DNA of 64,000 bases, from contig BDIU01000173.1 in NCBI GenBank assembly GCA_002118135.1, forward strand, positions 164,507 to 228,506, in the 5' to 3' direction. Position 1 is the first letter of the stretch; every line of letters begins with the position of its first letter. The DNA is from Trebouxia sp. TZW2008. Taxonomy: Eukaryota; Chlorophyta; Trebouxiophyceae; Trebouxiales; Trebouxiaceae. The notes below the pieces were generated by a model. The model was not told where the DNA came from. It did not search any database and saw only the letters and a program-made list of their open reading frames with translations. This document shows, piece by piece, positions 18,195-29,046 of the stretch. The position numbers and the translations under genes were made by a program.

Positions 18195-19829
18195 ATGTCA
18201 CCCGCACCAAACTTGACCCCACGCCAGTTTCTCGAGGCACTCGGTTGTGGCAAAGTGCAGCACGACACAGGTACGTACTTTACCGTTTGCAAGTAAACGC
18301 GTTCATCCAACACTCCGGTTGCAAACCCAGCAGTGAGAAGATGTGCAGCTTATACGCAGGGTGCTTGTTTCTCGAGCACCTGTCGGGCGTTTCGGATGTT
18401 TTGACATCTTGGAACGAGCCAACATATGTCTGCAACACAGGCTTGTTTCACTCTGTCTACGGCACTGAGCTGTTCCAGGTATTTGCGACCACTGCCTTGA
18501 TCGCCTAGCAAAGCGGAAACGAAACAAGACTGCACAAGCATGCGCCCTGTCACCTAACGTGACTCGAGCAACATCTGTGCAAGCCTCTTAGGGCCTGCCC
18601 ATTTCTCAATATGGATGACAATCCTGCATCTCAGTAATGCAATCTGTGCTGAGACTGTCACACAGCCTGCATCACATGTTGTGCTTTTAAACACAATCAT
18701 CAAAGATGTGCTGTGCATGTGTGAGTGATCCTGACACATTTGCAGGATTACTCAGTCTCCTTTGGGCGTCGCCCAGACATCCAAGCTTTGATTGGGGAAC
18801 AAGCTGAGTTCTTAGTGCATACCTTCTGTGTTATGGATTTGGCATCCCTGGATGCAACCATGGACGCCCCGTCCGGCAAACACTACGTAATGGCCAGAAA
18901 GCAGCATGGCGGAAAACCCATTCCGCTGACTGATCAACAGTATAGAGACCTAATCACTGTGCAGCTAGCAGATTGGCTAGAACAGGTACGCCACAACCAA
19001 AGCTCATGAACACGCGCTGCTGCAGCACAAATGACTCAACTTGTCATGCTTGTTGTTATGCCGATGTGCCATTGTTGTGGGAGAGCCTTCTGCCGTCATG
19101 ATAGCATGCACATCCATGCAAACATGCATGCCATCGTGTGCATATTCATAAGTAATACAGCGTGCATCATGCACTTCTCTAGAACGTAGCAATACGAGTG
19201 CATGTTGCCGTGCACGTCTGCAACAACAAGACAAAGCTTGTGGCAAAGGTCATGGATTGCGTGCTGTGTGCGACATTATCACTGTGCAGCTAGCAAAATG
19301 GCTAGAACAGGTAAGCTGCACCCAATGCTCATCAACGGACACCGCCTCAGCACTCAATCTGTCATGTTAGTGATCAGGCGCCGATGCTATTGTCACAGCA
19401 AAACTGAGTGCATGCATGTGCATGCCATTGTAGTCACAGGTGGTCACAGGTGGCAGAAGATGAATCTTCCAGGAGTATACAGCACAGCATTTCAAGTGAA
19501 TATTGTTGCACATGCTGAGTTGCGTCTGCAGCAGCTTTGCGAACAACCTTGCCAAGGTGCATGCTGTGTGCAAATCGTTATGACACCTGCGTAACTTGTA
19601 CGCCTCACATGGACCAACCTCTGTGCAAGGTCCAGATGATCAGCAATGGTCACAACACGGTGTAACCAACCGTGACAAACACCAAGAAACCTTTTGTCAA
19701 GATTTGGAGTTCTGGATCTGCATAGGAGATAGAAGGGCAGACCACTTGGCCATTCAGTTACAATTGCTTCTGCATATTTGATTGGGGGTAGGATGGGGCC
19801 GGGGGGGGGGGGACATTGTTGAGTTACNN

Positions 19830-19860
<31 letters not shown>

Positions 19861-20479
19861 ATTGTTGACTTACTATGCACCGCATGCAGGTGAGTGCTGC
19901 TCCCACATGTCTGACCCAGAACTAGAGAATTAGACGCAGAGAAGCTGTTTTTGCTTTTGTACATGGAGCTAAAACAAGCTGTCTTGCACTGTATTCAGGT
20001 TGAGCATTATTCCACATGCCTGACCCCAAACTGGGGTGGCAGCCGGACGGCGCCTGGGGTCACAGGAGAAGTGGTTACAGAAGAATTGCTGAAAGCAAAC
20101 ATGAAACGTTCTGCTCTGAATGCAGGTTCAGCACTATTGCCACATGCCTGACGCTAGATTGGGGTGGCAGCCGGGGGATGCCTGGGGTCACAGAAGAAAT
20201 GGCTACAGAAGCACTGCTGAGAAGCAAAATTGTAACGTTTTGCACTGAATGCAGGTGGAACGCTACTCCCACATGCCCGACCCCAAATTGGGGTGGCAGC
20301 CTGGCGACGCCTGGGGTCACAGAAGAAATGGCTACAGAAGAATTGCTGAGAAGCTTGGCGGAGTCCAGTTGCAGGCTTGGAAAGACACGTATGCTAGAGA
20401 GCCGGCACACACGCGGCATATTGTCAATGATGTCACCCCGGAAGTGAAGCATTACATCAAGCCCGTTGTTGCTCATTGA
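18195..20479 (+). CDS. HD-like DUF6817-type protein
   Basis: Four exons: 18195-18270, 18360-18478, 18746-18985 and 20255-20479 (TGA); phases 1, 0, 0; 219 aa. The N-terminal FLEALGCGKVQHDTG, FLEHLSGVSDVLTSW and LFHSVYGTELF read like the family I know as DUF6817, with conserved His residues as in HD-type metal-dependent phosphohydrolases; RPDIQALIGEQAEFLVHTFC and LADWLEQ follow. The C-terminal exon (YSHMPDPKLGWQPGDAWGH) completes the fold. The family name is from memory and the substrate is unknown. Intron 18986-20254 holds one echo of exon 3 (about 19262-19311) and two echoes of exon 4. Confidence 0.72.
19799..19859. repeat. Poly-G run with ambiguous bases
   Basis: Long G homopolymer interrupted by a short spacer and two N bases, so assembly here is uncertain. 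It lies in an intron. Confidence 0.9.
19999..20225 (+). repeat. Two echoes of the last exon of the DUF6817-like gene
   Basis: Copy 1 at 19999-20108 has one base deleted near its start and is out of frame. Copy 2 at 20126-20229 keeps the frame through HYCHMPDARLGWQPGDAWGH but then diverges. Each keeps its own CAG acceptor; the third, at 20255, is the complete exon. Confidence 0.8.
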
Positions 20480-22051
20480 CAGTAGCTCAGAAGAAAATAC
20501 AGTCTAGGGCTACGTCTGCTGGCAGAAGCCCTTCTTACGATGCCTAATGGCGTAGACTATTTGTGACTTCTGACGGCTTCTCGCGCATCAGGGCTTTCTG
20601 CTTGGCAGAAATGAGGCAGTATTTCGGCAAAGGTCACACAATCACAAACAAACGCACAGACCTGACAAATCGTTCCATGTACTTGCTGAAGTCTCTTGCT
20701 TGCTGCAGTGGACAATTGAAAGGTCGAAAATTAAAGAGAGACTGTCTGTTGAGTTCTGTTGTTTACCAACCCATTTGACCAGACATATGCAAACACAACC
20801 TAAGAGCCCTCTACATAAGCGGACCGTGCACTTGTTCTGTTTTCAATCCTCAAACTGAAACATCAAGGACCTCCTGACTTCATCTCAGCATCAGGAATGA
20901 GCTGCTGTCTGCAGCTGCAACCTTCCCAGACACCTACACAGCAGCATGCCAAAGCTTGCAAATCAGGGGATAGCTGTGATTTCATACAACTTTATTGCTA
21001 CGCTTGTAGCTAACCATGCACAACCCTGCTACTGGGCTCACCTGCATGGCTTTGCCTCTTACGATGGATCATTGTCACACACAGAAAAATCTTGTTGCAC
21101 ATCAAGCCAATCACGTGACACAAAGCCATTGCTGTATGACATTTTGGTACGTCTGACCTGCTCACAGGCCTTGACTACATCTGCTGTGCAAAGCAACAGC
21201 AAAAAGCAGCTGCGCAATATTAGCAGCAAGCACGCAAGCTTTCTGATCACCCTCTTGCTAACTACAACCCCAGAGTATACGTTTGTAACGGTGAGCCTTG
21301 CTAAAAGGGTCCTATGTAGATGTCCAAAAACCTATCATTATTGTTCATCAACCGTGACATTCGCGGTCTCCCTGAAAAGCGAGGTTGCTTAAGCCTCGCT
21401 ATGATCTTCTAAGGTAACCGTTATTTTGCACCTGCATGCATCTGCAGCATTACTTTTATTTCCTGCGCAAAGGACTGAAAAGGAGACCTGCAGCATCACG
21501 TGGGCATGACAGAAGACATGGACCTTGCAGTGATGATGACATACCTTGCAAGGTCCAGCCTGCCCAGATTTGGCAATATGATCTGTGGTCGAGTGTCTGG
21601 CAGCGACCAAAGTATATGCGACTGCCAGTATGACTCCTCATGAAAGCCGACCGTGACGTTTATGCCCTCCTCAGGCTGATTTGCATGAAGTCGTTGGGTG
21701 CAGGAAGCATCTGGGCAGCTTTCCCTGTGCTGCGATTGGGCTTGACTCTGAGAGCAGAGCAGCAACTGCTTGAAGGCTCGCTGATGCTCCTGAAAACCAT
21801 TGTCCTCAAGTACTGGTACAATTGCTGCAATCACCGCTGATGCTGCCGAAGCGTATCATCGCCCAAAAAGCTGGGCAGCACAGCAGCAGACCGCTGGGAA
21901 GTATAAGTGAGCAAAAAAACATCTAGGCGCTTGCCCCTTGTGCTGCCTTGAGGCTGCTATCTATTTGAATCATCGCTGATGCCGCTGAAGCATGTCGTTG
22001 CCTTTGTGCTGCCATAAGCATGAGCATTGCTACCACTGATCACATCAGTGG
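20480..22051. other. Region between convergent genes, no firm gene
   Basis: A 148-codon plus-strand frame at 20946-21392 and a 112-codon minus-strand frame at 21496-21834 are open but have no recognisable domain. Diverged duplicates with ATCxCTGATGCxGC lie at about 21830-21866 and 21972-22005. Confidence 0.35.
20531..20558 (+). repeat. Near-palindromic 3'-flank element, copy C
   Basis: Reads CTTACGATGCCTAATGGCGT then AGACT, 52 bp past the stop of the DUF6817-like gene. It is the closest match to the copy at 3541-3573. Confidence 0.5.
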
Positions 22052-22959
22052 TCACTCAACATGGGGATCTGCAAAACTACGCTTCTGCTTTTTCTTCTTG
22101 TTGGAAGCTTTTGAGGACAGATAAGGGTTGACACTTGAGGTCTTAAGGCCCTTTCTTGCACCAAAAGCAGCGGATCTGCCAACATCTTCATCATCTGAAC
22201 TGTCTGGTGCCTTCTGTTCCTTTGCTGCACCTGCAGAACATGTAATCAGTTGCTGCCATCAGCCAGTCACAGCCTGCGATTGTGCAAAGCAGGCTTTGTT
22301 GCCAGCACAATAATACATACTGTGAAAGAATGCATAGAGGATGCCTGCACAGCTGCTGTAGCACAGGCAAGGACCTCTGTCCCGAACAACAGCTTGGCTT
22401 GTAAGGTGCTGTTGCTAGCACCTAGCTGCAAGGCGGGCCACGCAAGTTTTGTTGGCACAGCGTACAAACTAGTCATGCATACAGCTGTTGCCTTGACGGA
22501 GAAACTTTGTATATGGAAGACTTTGACATTCACCTGCTTTTGTTCTGGCATGGGCTTGTTTGGCTGATGGCATTGCTGCTGTGTCTGCATCCTCTGTCGT
22601 GCTGCGCTGCAACCGCTTCCCAAAGCGCTTTTCCAGTGGCATAGTCAAGTGAGCTGCCTGCATGGCATTTCCAAATGCAACTGCTGCTGCTTTGCGAATA
22701 CAAGCAAGTTGCTCTCAGCAGAAGATTGATCAGTACTTGGACGACAGCTGCAGAGCGCGCTTGCCTTATGGTGTGCAAGGAACTTGGCACCTAAGCCCAA
22801 ACCTTCTGGTCTTGGCTGGAAGGCCGCTGCTGCTGAGTCCTCTTCAAGCACTTTCTCGGGATCGCTGATGCCCAGCCAACTGGCAGCCTGCTGCAAGGCC
22901 TTCCCTGACGGTCGTACGTCGTCTTTCTGAGCTGCTGGGGTTGATCTCTCAGAAGCCAT
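22052..22959 (-). CDS. Small basic, probably nuclear or nucleolar protein
   Basis: Three exons: 22765-22959, 22534-22657 and 22052-22230 (TGA); 165 aa. The first intron uses a GC donor (AAG|GCAAGC). Motifs in order: ALQQAASWLGI near residue 20, GLGLGAKFLAHHK near 55, LEKRFGKRLQRS near 75, an acidic SSDDEDVG, and a Lys-rich SNKKKKQKR end. This pattern recalls small conserved nucleolar or ribosome-biogenesis proteins (possibly the DUF3245 group, from memory). The basic tail suggests nuclear import. Function unknown. Confidence 0.65.
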
Positions 22960-24674
22960 GCACCTCAGCAGGCAGGATCTTGCAAACGCTCGGAGGAGAC
23001 ACAAGCTGCAGTTGCACTGTGAAGGCGCTTTTGCGAGACCGTGGCATGTAGCAATTGCGGCGAGGGACTTGGTACTGAGACGCGTCTGAGCTCTGTGCGA
23101 AGCTCGTTTAAACTCGTAGGCCTAACTAGTTATGCAATTTTGAGAATAGCTGGTCGCTAGTCTGTGCGACCCGCATTGATGGAGGCTTTGAACTGTAGGT
23201 AGCGCAAAGAGATTTCGGAGCTGGTTTCGGCGCAGCCTTGGTGAAAGACAGTGGTTATGGCACATCCCTGCAAGTGTGCTTCCTCTCGTTGATTAAATTT
23301 TGCCGTGTTTGCCAAAACGTACTGGGACGGTGACTCAGAGCTTGCTATTTGCAGAGGACTTGGCAAGTGTTGACAGGTGGCTGTGATGGCAAGACCTGAC
23401 TATGGGTTATGGGCAGGCAACATCTTTGCTGTCGCTTTAGTAGCGCTTGCCCTTGTATATTTTGTGAGCTTGCTCAGAACCATCATGAGCTATGAACCAG
23501 AAAGTTTCAAAAATTTTCGGTAGTGCTGCACACATACGACCTCAATAAGCTGTAGCCACTTTTCATTATCACAGTGCTGAAGCAGGCTGTAGGCCTAGGC
23601 TCAAATGCCAGTAAGGCTGTCTGCAGTTTGCAAAGGCGTAAGCAGCAGTCTTGCTGGCTTGTGTATGTATGCCACTGTCATTACAACCTGTTGACTGCAT
23701 GCCAGTGATTTGGAGCACTTCAGCATTGCACTGCTGCAGTGATTGTTCAGCTTGCCTGGACCAGGATGATTGCAAGCAAAGGCACAATTGCAGAAGCTTT
23801 GGCAAACACTGATCACTGCTTTTGCAGCAGCTGTGAACTGTCTCTGAAAGCACAGGCCTTTGCTGGTAGGCCTAGTAGCACACACATTTGCTTGCATTGC
23901 ACGTGGACAGCATGTAGTTCAGGAAATCATAATTATCAGCCATTATGGCCAGGCTCAGCATCCTGCATTTTACATTGTTCTTACTGAGTCCTAAAGCCTA
24001 AAGCTCCAAAATGCTCACTATGGCAATGCAGTCTCAAAATTTGTCAAGTGCTGCATATAAGGAAAACTTGCATCCTAACAAAAGCAGCACATACTGCATA
24101 TACAGGCCATTGGTACATAACAATCAGAATCTCCAGAAACTACTCAAGTCTCAAAGTATCAAGTATGGCGAGCAGAGAATCGTTTCCTATCTGTAGTGGC
24201 AGCAGCAAGACCAATGCATGCATCAAGCCTAAAGACGTAATAACCTACAAGCACACGCACTCAAAATTGATAAGGCTGCACATACACATGCCTTGATCTC
24301 ATAAGCTTGTGCTAACAGAAGAAAACCATACTGATCAAAATTGCAAATTTTGCAACACAAAATTGGCACAACAGTGCTTTTATCAGGTACACAATGCCAA
24401 TGTAACAACACACTTCAATATCCCAAAACCTTTATGGCACAAGGCAGGCTCAGCTGATTGCACAACAATTTCAAAATTGGCAGAAGTCTACACTTCAGAT
24501 ACTTGTGCACTTGAATCGCCTACAACATACTTTTGGCTGGAAAAGCTGAAGACAGTTGCTGAACAGAGCATGTCTTTCTGGCCAAGAGCGAGTCAGCAGT
24601 GTAGCTGCTACACGTTGTATTGCATTGCACAAGTGATCTAAAATGAGCTGCCATGGCCACACCCTGGAGTGGAT
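22960..24674. other. Intergenic, no gene seen
   Basis: About 1.7 kb between two minus-strand genes. Frames of 80-110 codons occur on both strands but none has a recognisable motif or matching splice phases. Confidence 0.4.
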
Positions 24675-25265
24675 TCAACCTCGACGAGCCTTCAGCTTTA
24701 GGTCATGTTGCATCACGCTGTCTGGATGAAGGTTGAAGTTGTCCAAGATGTCTGCGTTATAAGGTGTCAAAATTGGCATGTCTTGCTCCATGGCAAATGC
24801 TCTCAGAGCTTGCACAGTCTTCTCCAGGTATGTGTAGCAGAAGGTCTCGTCCAGCACAGCACTTGACAAGGCCAGCCCTTTCATTTGCTTAAGCATCTGA
24901 TGACGGTAGTCGCTGAGTTGCAGGGAGCGTTTGATTGCGCTGCTTGCTGTGTTCCTCAGGAGTGTCTGCAACTCTCTTGCAATGGCCAAAGCAGCATTGG
25001 CAGATCCGTCGCTGTTCTCAGATTGCATGGTATAGCAGAGGTGGAAATACATGATGCTCAACACATACTCCTCTGGGAGGTGTCTTTCCTCCCATGGCTC
25101 AGGCAGAGGCGGAACGTAGAAGCAATCTCGCAAGAGAGCGTCAATCCTTCTGAACACGCGCTGCAGACCAGCTTCTCTCAGATAGCTTGGTACTGTTGAA
25201 GAGGACCCTCTTCTCACAATCCTGGCAGGGATCTTGGAGATCACGCCGCTGAGCGTCGCTCGCAT
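24675..25265 (-). CDS. Single-exon unknown protein, 196 aa
   Basis: One uninterrupted frame from ATG at 25265 to TGA, unusual in this intron-rich window. The first ~30 residues are Arg/Ser-rich without acids (SKIPARIVRRGSSSTVPSYL), as in mitochondrial or plastid leaders. The rest looks helical (LQRVFRRIDALLRDC, EEYVLSIMYFHLCYT, YTYLEKTVQALRAFA) and ends with a basic KLKARRG. I do not recognise it. Confidence 0.6.
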   Translation of the reverse strand: MRATLSGVISKIPARIVRRGSSSTVPSYLREAGLQRVFRRIDALLRDCFYVPPLPEPWEERHLPEEYVLSIMYFHLCYTMQSENSDGSANAALAIARELQTLLRNTASSAIKRSLQLSDYRHQMLKQMKGLALSSAVLDETFCYTYLEKTVQALRAFAMEQDMPILTPYNADILDNFNLHPDSVMQHDLKLKARRG

Positions 25266-26267
25266 CTTTGCTGTATGCTACCTGCTGTGTCAGATTTGTG
25301 AATCAAGTTCTACTTTGCTCAAGTGTGACAACTACTTCCGACCCGCTTTCGTTCATTACTCAACAGACTGATGGGTGTTGATCACACGGCAGGTCGTGAT
25401 CGACAGGGTTCCGACTTAAGACCTCAAAGCTCCGCACGGTACGCGACAATAAAATCTCACCTAGAAGCAAATTTGGGCACGAACAGCACGAAGATGCCGC
25501 GACTTGGTGACCTGCAAAGTATGCACGGCAGTACCTCAAAAGATGCCGGCGGGGTCAATCTGCCGGAGCCGAGTGCAGCTTTATGCAATGGTTTGCAGAC
25601 GTTTTGGCTCACCTGTACAGACCTCGAGCTTGAATTCGCGTTAGCCTCGAGAATGCGCAAAAAGAGATGAACCTGAAACTGAAAATCTCAGGATACAATC
25701 ATGTGACTCGTGACTGTTCCGATGTTGGAGGGTCTTTTGGATTGGAGGTTTCTGGAGGTCAAACCTGCTCCGAAACAAAACGCCAGCATGCTTGAAGCCA
25801 AGATGGATTTGGTTACGTGCTGTTCTGAAAGACTGCTGTTCTACAATCGCAGCTCACCACAAGTGTTCTTGACACATCGGGGCGTACAGACGTGCTACCG
25901 TACTGGCCATTCGTCACTCACTGTCACCCTTGCTCCATCTGGAATAGGGAGCTGGAACGGGGAGGGTGTAGGGACCTCAATCCTGAGAATTGCATCCTGA
26001 CATGTAGTCACCGGAGTCGTTGCACATGCTACTGCATTACAACGTTGCAACTGTACCAATGACAACGGGGCTCTATATTACAAAGTGCTAAGCTCCAAGG
26101 ACTTGTCGATATTGAAATGGTATTGCCAATGCACAAATATATGGACGTACATAATCTCAAAAACAATGTTGCAAGCAAACATAAGAAGTCAACGTGTTAC
26201 AAGGAACTCCTTTACAACCTGCAACAATACGTAGAGTGTCGCTCAGTAATCCGAGAATCAGACATGG
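25266..26267. other. Intergenic; weak plus-strand frame
   Basis: A 99-codon plus-strand frame at 25371-25670 begins 105 bp from the divergent single-exon gene and could be a short gene, but it has no recognisable domain. The rest shows nothing clear. Confidence 0.3.
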
Positions 26268-28067
26268 TTAATATTGATTTGATAAGAAATTCTGCAATGA
26301 AGACGGCAATACGATGGGCTGCAAATGCGACCACGCAGAAATGATGTCATAAGAAGCAACAAGCCGTTCTTCGCAGGGTAAATGAGGAACAATTCCATCG
26401 AGTTGTTCCAACAGCCCGGAGTCTAACTGAAGCTTTCGCAGCTTTTTCAAGGGTTGTTGCAGATCATCAGGGGTCAAACTCATCTTCAACTTCCTGTCTA
26501 CCAATGTTGCACTGCTGAGCAACACCTTTGACTGCTTGACATAAGCTTGCTGTGGAGTCAAGTTGTCCCAACAAATGAGCTCGTCATTACGGATCATGAT
26601 CAAATGATGCACTTCTCCATCTGTCAAGTCCAAAAGCAAAGGCCATGCATTGTAAGCGTAGGCCCCTAGAACTGCTATGACGCTCTGGCCCTTTTCACTT
26701 CCACTGTAAACGAGCCCTCCTGCTTGTTGCTTGTCCTGTAAGTGACACAATGACCTCAGCCTTGCAAACGCATGCAGTGTGATTGATCACTAGCAAGATG
26801 AGGCAATACACCTTTGCAGCCAAGCTGTGCACCCCACAAACATTCAAGTTTGTACAACATATGTGAAGTTACCTGTGCTATGTCACCATGGCGCTCCCGA
26901 TACCTTTGCTTCTGGGCATTGGACTGCTTGTGCTCATATGCTACCCTCAGCTGATTGGCTGCGCTTGCTATGGTTAGGCCATGTGGGGCAATGCCTCCAT
27001 CAAGATCACCGTGGTACTCTTGCCCATCATGAATAATTGGATAAGGGTTCTTGTGCTCATGCAAATCATACATGGTGAAGGCACCCCTTCCAAAATTCAC
27101 GCCAAACTTGATCAACTCAGCTTGGTGATGCTTCAAGAGGTTGAGAGATCCGGCATTCTCATTGACTATTGTGAATAATCGAACTCCTGAGAAGCTGGTG
27201 TTGACTCACTGATTACAATAGGATCAACTTCGTTTCCCACACACTCCACAATCTCTAATGAGGCCAATATTCTGCTTGCCTGGGTAGAACCCACCTTGGA
27301 AAAGTCTTGTGGGACCATTACTTTGCCTGGCTGGTTCAACAAAGCCTTGAGTGACTCGGTGACCTCCAAGCGCCAGCTTTGAGTATCTACGCAAATCACA
27401 ACAATAGTGAGTGCTTGGAAGCAGCAAGGTGATGCAAACATGAAATAGAGTGCAGTGCAAACAGTGTGAACTCATTCCTCTCTTGTTGATAGTGCTTGCA
27501 CATACATGTGCATTGACTTTATGCTGCTGGCAGAGACGGTTTCCGACTCATGTGTTGACCATGTCAAGAAAACGCCAAAGGTGCAAGTAGCTGGCAATGG
27601 TCACATTGACAAGGCTGAAGCTGCAGACAAGCAACTTGACGTGCAACACTGCATTGAGTGCAACATGGTGTGAACACAATTTGGCCAGTCTGTACAAGTT
27701 GAAGGCACAGCTTACGACACTTGTTCACTTGAGACTATAATGTGGCTTTCTAGAGTCGGATGCAGCATGCAGCTGTGGTGACAAGACAATGATGAGGGAC
27801 ATGCACGACATTTCGGGCCCTTGAGGCCAACACAGAAAAGGCTGAGATGCTGCATTGAATATGCTCATACGCTTCTTGGAAACGCAAATGTAGCCAAAGT
27901 CTACCACACACTGCAAAAATACCTGTTGGTGCGAGCAACTCCTTGAGAGTGCCCACCCATTGCTCTGGAAGTGGAGCAAGAAAGTACCTCCTAGCCACAA
28001 CATCTGTTTCCTTTGCCAAAGCAGCATTGAGCCTTTGCTTTTCTGAGGACTGCAGAGGTGTGTCTGG
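26268..28067 (-). CDS. Unrecognised multi-exon protein (5' exon unresolved)
   Basis: Exons 27923-28067, 27210-27386, 26873-27186 and 26268-26735 (TAA) share codon character and phases. Readable pieces include RRYFLAPLPEQW, WRLEVTESLKALLNQPGK, RLFTIVNENAGSLN, FGRGAFTMYDLHEHKNPYP, DLDGGIAPHGLTIA, GAYAYNAWPLLLDLTDGEVH and LSSATLVDRKLKMSLTPDDL. To keep frame between exons 27210 and 27186 a 23-base intron (GTGAGT...TCTCAG) must be assumed, or there is a frameshift. The first coding exon should lie near 28380-28460 but I could not match its phase. No known domain was seen. Confidence 0.5.
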
Positions 28068-29046
28068 CTGACCCCAAATAAAAATTTATGGCTTCATCAA
28101 CGCCAGTTGGTCTGTTGGCCATCTGCACGGTTGTGATTGGGGGTCACTGCATGGCAGACGCATAACACTGTGAAATCAGGCAAGCGTAGGAGCTCACTGT
28201 CAATACACTGGTCTTGAAGCTTCACTACAGTGGCAGGTTTTTGGTAGGATGTAGCATAACCATCAGCACTATGCCGTGAACTGCATACCCAATTTGCAAA
28301 CTTTGTTCTCGGTTCACAACGTGCAAGGCTTGAAATTTGCACAAGGCAAGTCAGTCTGTGCTGAGACCAGTACCTGGTTGGCAGTAGCACGAATCTAACG
28401 ACATCGACAGGGGACATGCCTGGCCACAGCACGAGATGCGAACCGTTCGTCCATGTCGAACGTCACTGCTTCTCTATTGCTCCCACTGCTCTGTTGTGCC
28501 AAATTTCGCAAGGGAGATTTGAACGCGATCGGGTCTGCTTGAAGGCGAAGAAGAGTGCGGGGGCATGCCTTGCTGACTCAGCGCTCGTGTTCAGCACGTT
28601 GAAACTTCTTTTTCTTTTTCTTCCTCTCAGGTATCATGGCCGGCTAAAGGATGTAAAACCTCTCTCTCATGCCTGACAAGAGAAGGTTTGGTCATAGCAG
28701 TGCGCATGCACTATGAAGGAATGTAGCGGACGCACTACAATTGAAGCAATATGACCCCAGCACCATCAGGCTTCTGGCAGCAATATGCGTGAAGATGCGC
28801 CAGCATAGACAGCTCCATGCTGTAGACTATGTGCCGCTGGAGTCCAGCAGGTCTGTGCACCATGCTCAGTTACAGGTTCAATGCAGTTTGAGGAAGAGTG
28901 GCACTTTAGATTCTGCACAATACTATTTCACCAGCACAAGTGATGTTCGGGGAAAGAAAACATCACCCTCAGTATACCAGAAGCCTTTGGTCAAGCCACA
29001 AAATCAATCGCCACACACAGACCGCTGCTCACAGGTCTGAGGCTTT
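28068..29046. other. Region with unresolved 5' exon and a weak plus frame
   Basis: Probably contains the start of the preceding minus-strand gene. A plus-strand frame of 99 codons (28741-29040) has no recognisable domain. Confidence 0.3.

Noticed and set aside
28642..28658. A 17-base exact match (GGCTAAAGGATGTAAAA) with 59669-59685
   Set aside because: The flanks do not match, and a chance match of this length is possible in 64 kb.
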